Source: Cristatella mucedo (Eukaryota > Bryozoa > Phylactolaemata > Cristatellidae). From it: a stretch of DNA of 64,000 bases. Position 1 is the first letter of the stretch. Each line of letters begins with the position of its first letter. The notes beneath the pieces were generated by a model. The model was not told the DNA's origin. It worked only from the letters and a program-made list of their open reading frames with translations, and ran no database searches. Location: positions 1,944,501 to 2,008,500 of the forward strand of contig WPIO01000068.1 in the NCBI GenBank assembly GCA_009760855.2, in the 5' to 3' direction. The position numbers were made by a program, and so were the translations under genes. Below, piece after piece: positions 58,966 through 64,000 of this stretch.

Positions 58966-59924
58966 ATATTAATAAAATAAAGTAATACAATGAAATTATA
59001 CAAGAGCTAACTAGTAAACCATAGACCGTAAACCTTAAACAATGCAACCGTTAAATACTTAATCCGAAATACCAAAAATTAAGCTCACACGGTGAATAGA
59101 CATGTTTATTTAACATGAATGTAAACATATGCTGGCGATCATGTTTCACAGCCTGCCATGATCATTCTGCCAAGAGCGGATCTGGAAATGCTGTACGAGC
59201 AAAAAACCAGGCTACTGTAGCTGAGCTATGAGGAGCACTAGGCAGTCGGTAGTGAGTGCAATTTGAGAGGGGCAGAGAGGGCCAATAACAGGAGATAGCA
59301 ACGACGGTGTGACTAGGTAACTCTGTTAAATAACACTATTGCTAGTCTTATGGAAACAACCATGTGCTATATCTACTACGGTTGAATGATAATCATTGAT
59401 CATGGTTTTCATGTATAGCTAACAAGAACTGGTCTTGATATAACCAATGGCTAAGGGAGATTAAACGCCGTGGTGACGTAATAGACGTCATCTTGCCTCA
59501 CGAGTTGAGGTGAGTTCTGGCTCCAAGCATGAAGTCGCAAGAAAGATGTAGCAAGCTTAGAATGATTGCCAAAGCCAATACATCTTCTTTGCAGACTATT
59601 ACCAATGTCGATAATATGCCTATTAACGTTTTATGTTAAGGTGTCGTCTAACTACTCACATTCATCAAAGTTGGTGCCACATTTTGGTCGAGGAGCAGGC
59701 ATTAATTTACTAGCGTCCTTGAGCAAGGTGATTGCAGCTTCGGACATTGTGACTGGATGCAAGCCTATATATTTTACATTAGAAGACCTTTATTTTTGTC
59801 TTTGTATATATTTCAAATGCAGGCCCTTTGTTATCGAGATTTTAGATGTGATTTAAGGCCTGCCTTCTTTTTGTCAGCTAATATGAAAATGATCTTTGTA
59901 TAGCTAAATTTGGCATATGAATGG
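58966..59924. repeat. Blocks H and N, further copies, with unassigned sequence
   Basis: 59390-59560 matches block H (26040-26240); 59640-59850 matches block N. 58966-59390 is unassigned. The 96-codon frame 59566-59856 has no recognised domain. Confidence 0.5.
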
Positions 59925-60711
59925 TAAGACTGTTTAGTCAGCCGTCAGCGACCATGACACTTTGTGTGAGGCAATCAGCGAAAGTTCTTGGAACTTAACA
60001 GACCCTCAAGATTAGCCGATTATAGGGAATGTTAAGGCACAGCGAATGTTTAAGTAGTGCCGTAATTGAATTTTGATCTTTAATTATGCTTGCTATCCCT
60101 GCCTATTTTAGTTGCAGTAAACTCAAATTTAAAATAGGACCTGACCCCGACTGCTCACCTAATAACATGCTGCTACGGCCCCAAATAGCCTCTCTGGTGA
60201 CGAATTCAATGTGAAAGCTAGTCCACTTCGTTGGAGAAATCATTTTGAAAAAAATTTTGGCTAGAATTTAATAAGCACGTGCCTGCAGAAAATTCTTAAA
60301 TTTATTTAGACACAAAGACTAAAATAAAGTTAGGCACGGGCTAAAATCATTTGCTTGGTTGTTCTTTACTTGTTAAAGTGAATGATAGATTGTAGCCCTT
60401 GCTTTCCATGTGTTTCTGTGCACTAAAAAGCAGCAGCCAACAGAGTGAGTGGAAAAGATGACAACACGTTTGAACTTGCACATTTGGTTTAAAGCATGGA
60501 AGACAAGTAAAATGAGTTGCCTTAAAAATCTTGACATTCGTCACTCTCTGCAGACCTAAATCGTAACGATTAGTAAATGCAAGTGCACTTTACGGGAGAG
60601 CAGTGGAATCGATTAACAACTTGAGCCGCAAGCCTGAACGAGTTCTGAGATAATGAAATACGAGAGTTATGATTAAATGGCATGAGCAGTGCACAGATAT
60701 GGTGAAGGGAG

Positions 60712-61023
60712 TGTAGTCTGAGTGAATGCCGGCTCCTCTGATGAGCCAGTGATGTGGAATGGACACTGGCCGGTAACCCACTGGTGGCCAGATGGTGGAT
60801 TCACCATCTGGGACTGCCGGTGCACAGCTGTGGTCCGCCTGTGATGTGGTATATACACAGGCTGGTAACCTGCTGGTGGGGAGATGGTGGACCGGAGGAG
60901 TGGAGGAGGAAGGGAGACTCGAGTGTGAGAAGGGGGAAGCCAGTCGTGCGTCTTGCTGCTCCGTGCCTTGTACAATAAACCGTTGGCGTTGCTCTGGGCC
61001 AGCGTTCTGTATGCCGAACCACA
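60712..61023 (+). mobile_element. Solo LTR with 5-bp target duplication
   Basis: 312 bases beginning TGTAGTCTG and ending CGAACCACA (TGT...ACA termini), flanked on both sides by GGGAG (60707-60711 and 61024-61028). Internal AATAAA at 60974-60979 is 45 bases from the end, as expected for an R/U5 boundary. Block P copies at about 14597 and 49816 are empty. Strand is taken from the AATAAA; the superfamily cannot be told from an LTR alone. GC-richer than the host block. Confidence 0.85.
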
Positions 61024-61577
61024 GGGAGTACAAAAATAATTAGTATCTGTTGCAAATATACTGCCGTCACTAAATAACCAAAGGCTGATTGAGCACAACA
61101 TTTGTTTGGGAAAAATCTTTTCACAACTGTTAAAAACGTGGAGCTAAGCATAAGAATATCTCATGAAGCACGAATTTACATCGGCCAGAACTCAGGTGGC
61201 GCCAGCAGAGCAGCAGATTTATGCATTCAGGTCAAAGTTTGCAGCAAATGACTTTTGTAGCCTCAATTTTGTAGCGGCACTATTTTAGCAGTATTACAGC
61301 ATTTAGATATAGAGCCCAACAAAAAAATTAAATGCTACAAATACTGAAAGATTTTCACTTGCGGAAATCTGTTCGAATTTACATTTCCTGGGAACCCCAG
61401 ATGAATCTTTTGATCAAAAGTTCTGCCAAGTTTGATTCGCCCTTAGCTCTCACTATCATACAAGCGAAAGTTATTTTTGAGTACAAATTTATTTTGTTAT
61501 CCATGACAATGTTGGTTTTCCTAATTCTCAGAGTCCTTAAGGAATTTTGCGAATCGCTACTCAATCTTAGGGAATAT

Positions 61578-61765
61578 TAATAATAATAACAAAGAACTTG
61601 ATAAAGTGCCTGCGGAGAAATCAATCTTTTTCTAGGCGCTTTACATTTGCTGCAAAGGTAAACGCAATTGAATGGTGAGTGATGTCATGATCGATAAACA
61701 ACATGAATAACATGCTCAGGAGTGACATTCACAGGGTCAGCATGCAAATGTGGTTAGTGGCTGCA
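61578..61765 (-). mobile_element. L2 family B 3'-terminal fragment in block P copy 4
   Basis: TAATAATAATAAC tail, hairpin and 3' UTR to GTGGTTAGTGGCTGCAAG. Absent from block P copies 1 and 3. Confidence 0.85.
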
Positions 61766-62865
61766 AGCCGATGTTTTCGATATGCAAGAGCGATGTCATT
61801 GAGGTAGATATGTTGAAAACCAGAGAAATCATTTCGGTGAAGTTCCGTAGATACTGCGATTGCGAAATGGCTTTTAAAAACAGTATCACGACGATTCACA
61901 CTTAATAAATGGACTATTGCGACCAGTAAGGACAGTATCTCATATACTATGAAGCAGCAACAGGTCAACCGCAGCAAAATAATTGCACTGCACACGATTA
62001 CAGATAGGAGCTTCATCAAAGAGCATGCCATAGGCGTTGGCCACAGGCTCAGTAATCAAAGTGGAGGCATAATAAGCAGTGGGTTAGGCATTAAAGTATT
62101 GCACACGTTTTCGCCGCAAGTGCAGCAGCCTTTGGCTTCCACGGGTTTGGAGGTAGCAGCCTCAAAGCTAGGTTTACCGAGCACTGCCGTCACCTTCAAC
62201 TTTGTTGACACCCGAAGAGAAAAACATGTTGCTGTCGTTCCTCGTTCAACCAATCGAGTTTAAGCTTATAGCGACCTGCTTTATAAAGGAGCTCAAATTT
62301 TCAGGCTAAAGTGTATCATAAATTATGACGGCTTTAATTCGGATTCTTATTTCAAAAGATCGGTGGTTATGAACAGCCTGCACCACATTGGTCACCTTAT
62401 CAATCGTGAAATCTTAAATGTCGACTTTTTAATGTTCGCCGATAATAAATTGTTTTTCTCACTCAAGTTTTCGATTCTTTTCAGCATCAGCGTTACAACG
62501 AACAAGGTGCTATTTAGCTGTCAAATTTACCGTAGAAGTTGGTAATTTTTGCTTCAGATGTCGACGTATGTCTCCGTTAGAGTATCTGTATTTTTTAGAA
62601 TAGTAGATCAAAATGCTCAAACATTTTGCATAGTAGCTGTGAAATAGCTTTGATTAGATCAATTTCATTCATTATTTTGGTTTTATTCAGCTTGAGCTTA
62701 GGTTAATACTAGTATCTTCAATTACAGCTTCCGGAAAAAGCTCTAGCAATGCACGAACGCTTTCTAAATCTAAGCAAGTGCAAATCTAAGCCTTATTCTC
62801 AAATGACCCATCCTTGAGAAGAGCAATGTGTTAGCCAATCAGTGTCTGAACCAGTAACAATAATA

Positions 62866-64000
62866 AAACACGTTTGTATAGCACCCTTAGAGAACTTAGC
62901 ATCTTTATAGGTGCTTTACATTTTCTGTGTCTTCATAAGGTAAAATGGTTAGTTAACGGTGGCATTTTAAATGTCAGCGAGCATAACCTGGCTAGAGGTT
63001 AAATGCCCGGGGTCAGCATGCCAATATATATGGTTCGAGGCGGCATGCACACTATGAGCATAAAAAGGGAACAAAAGACGAGTCAAAAGGGCCCTTTCAA
63101 TGCTGTGATTAAAAGATGAATTTTTAGCTTCTTTTAAAATGTCGCCAAGTTAAGGATGTCGTGATGCCAGTCGGAAATGGAACCTAGCTATGAGAGCATA
63201 TTAACTAAAGGCACGGATCCGAAGGACATCAGGTACGCAGGTGGTGTAGGTAAACGATTCAATTCAGGACAACTGGTGATACGAACCGTAGCTTGGTGGT
63301 AGAGTAGATCTGATAAGTAATATGGAGCCACAGAATGAAGGGACCTAAAAGTGAGCGACAGAGTCGTAAAGTCGACGCCCTCCTTGCCTTCGAGCTAGTG
63401 CAGGTTGATGAGAAGTGTAATGAGTGGCAACTGGGATGCTCACGACTAATAAGCTTAGGTGCAGAAGTTGGCAACTACTACAATCCCCTAATTTCACACG
63501 TACGTAACCAGCCAGCTGAGTGAGCTAGACGAGACGGGATGTCCGGTATGCATGAACCAATTGAGATGCAGTATCCCTGTCTAAGCAAACACGAGTTGTA
63601 GCAATGTTATATTGCTGAAAGAAGGCACACTTCACTGCTGAGCTTAAGACTGGCCTTCTAATCAAAGCTAACTTGGAAACAAAAGACATTAAACAGGAAA
63701 TATGCTGAAAAAGCTAAATGAGAGCATTAAAATTTCTAATTTCTGAATTAAACTTGATTTCTCCATTATTATAATGACGGTTGTTATCATCATTCAATTT
63801 TAGAAAGTTGGCTGCCATCCATGTGCAAATGTCAGTGATATATAAAGCAAAGGAATTGAGAAAATGTGACATGCTAGAGTGCTGCGACTTATCAAAGCAA
63901 AGGTAAACCTCTATTCTGCTTTGAAGTGAAAGCCGTGTGTGTGGCAATCACATCTGCAAGAAGGAGAGTATAAAAAATGAAGAGAACCGGACTAGCAAGA
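62866..64000 (-). mobile_element. Old L2 family B, 3' UTR to RT core, runs off the window
   Basis: Duplicate of 21186-22300. Hairpin stem AGCACC...GGTGCT (minus strand) is fully paired though changed from the usual AGCGCC/GGCGCT. The minus frames give RT thumb scraps (63259-63474) and [12 protein letters not shown] (63714-63947). Confidence 0.8.

Larger units (their letters stand above)
59925..62725. repeat. Block P, copy 4
   Basis: Matches copy 1 from about 13665 onward, without the signal-peptide exon region. It is interrupted by a solo LTR (60712-61023) and a family B fragment (61578-61765). It shows an uninterrupted site at about 62595 where copy 1 has its 1.6-kb LINE. Confidence 0.75.

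Overview
The window is eukaryotic nuclear DNA: genes are split by GT-AG introns, AATAAA poly(A) signals are present, and most of the sequence is decayed L2-clade non-LTR retrotransposons, tRNA-derived SINEs, microsatellites and nested segmental duplications. The L2-type reverse transcriptases, two tRNA-headed SINE families and a solo LTR point to an invertebrate animal, but I cannot name the taxon. There is no sign of an operon, rRNA gene or CRISPR array.

The clearest host genes lie in two GC- and CpG-rich islands at the left. At 656-778 is the terminal exon of a + strand gene that begins outside the window, with AATAAA at 1185-1190. At 8748-10068 is a complete small + strand gene of at least four short exons joined by phase-0 introns. 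It encodes a 126-residue Lys/Glu/Ala-rich protein with eight consecutive 11-residue repeats, the hallmark of group 3 late embryogenesis abundant (LEA) desiccation-protection proteins. No single open frame reveals it. It has a TATA box near 8615 and AATAAA at 10441.

The rest (about 1.2-7.9 kb and 11-64 kb) is AT-richer. Two L2-clade LINE families dominate. Family A has RT residues [20 protein letters not shown] and [12 protein letters not shown], and its 3' end reads roughly GGAGTTACAGACGGAGATAC. Family B has LFTVYTLPLTDVIAKHN and [11 protein letters not shown], and ends in a hairpin followed by (ATT)n. Nearly all copies are 5'-truncated or broken and none is intact. SINE-1 carries the family B type 3' hairpin, so it looks like a LINE/SINE pair that shares a tail.

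From about 11.7 kb to the right edge the repeats sit inside a larger segmental array. A block starting near 13.2 kb recurs at 35.5, 48.5 and 59.9 kb, and other blocks recur in pairs or triplets. Insertions shared between copies predate the duplications; insertions in one copy with empty sites in others are younger. Two possible signal-peptide exons (33066-33170 +, and 13463-13600 -) lie in this array and may be remnants of, or active exons of, small secreted-protein genes.
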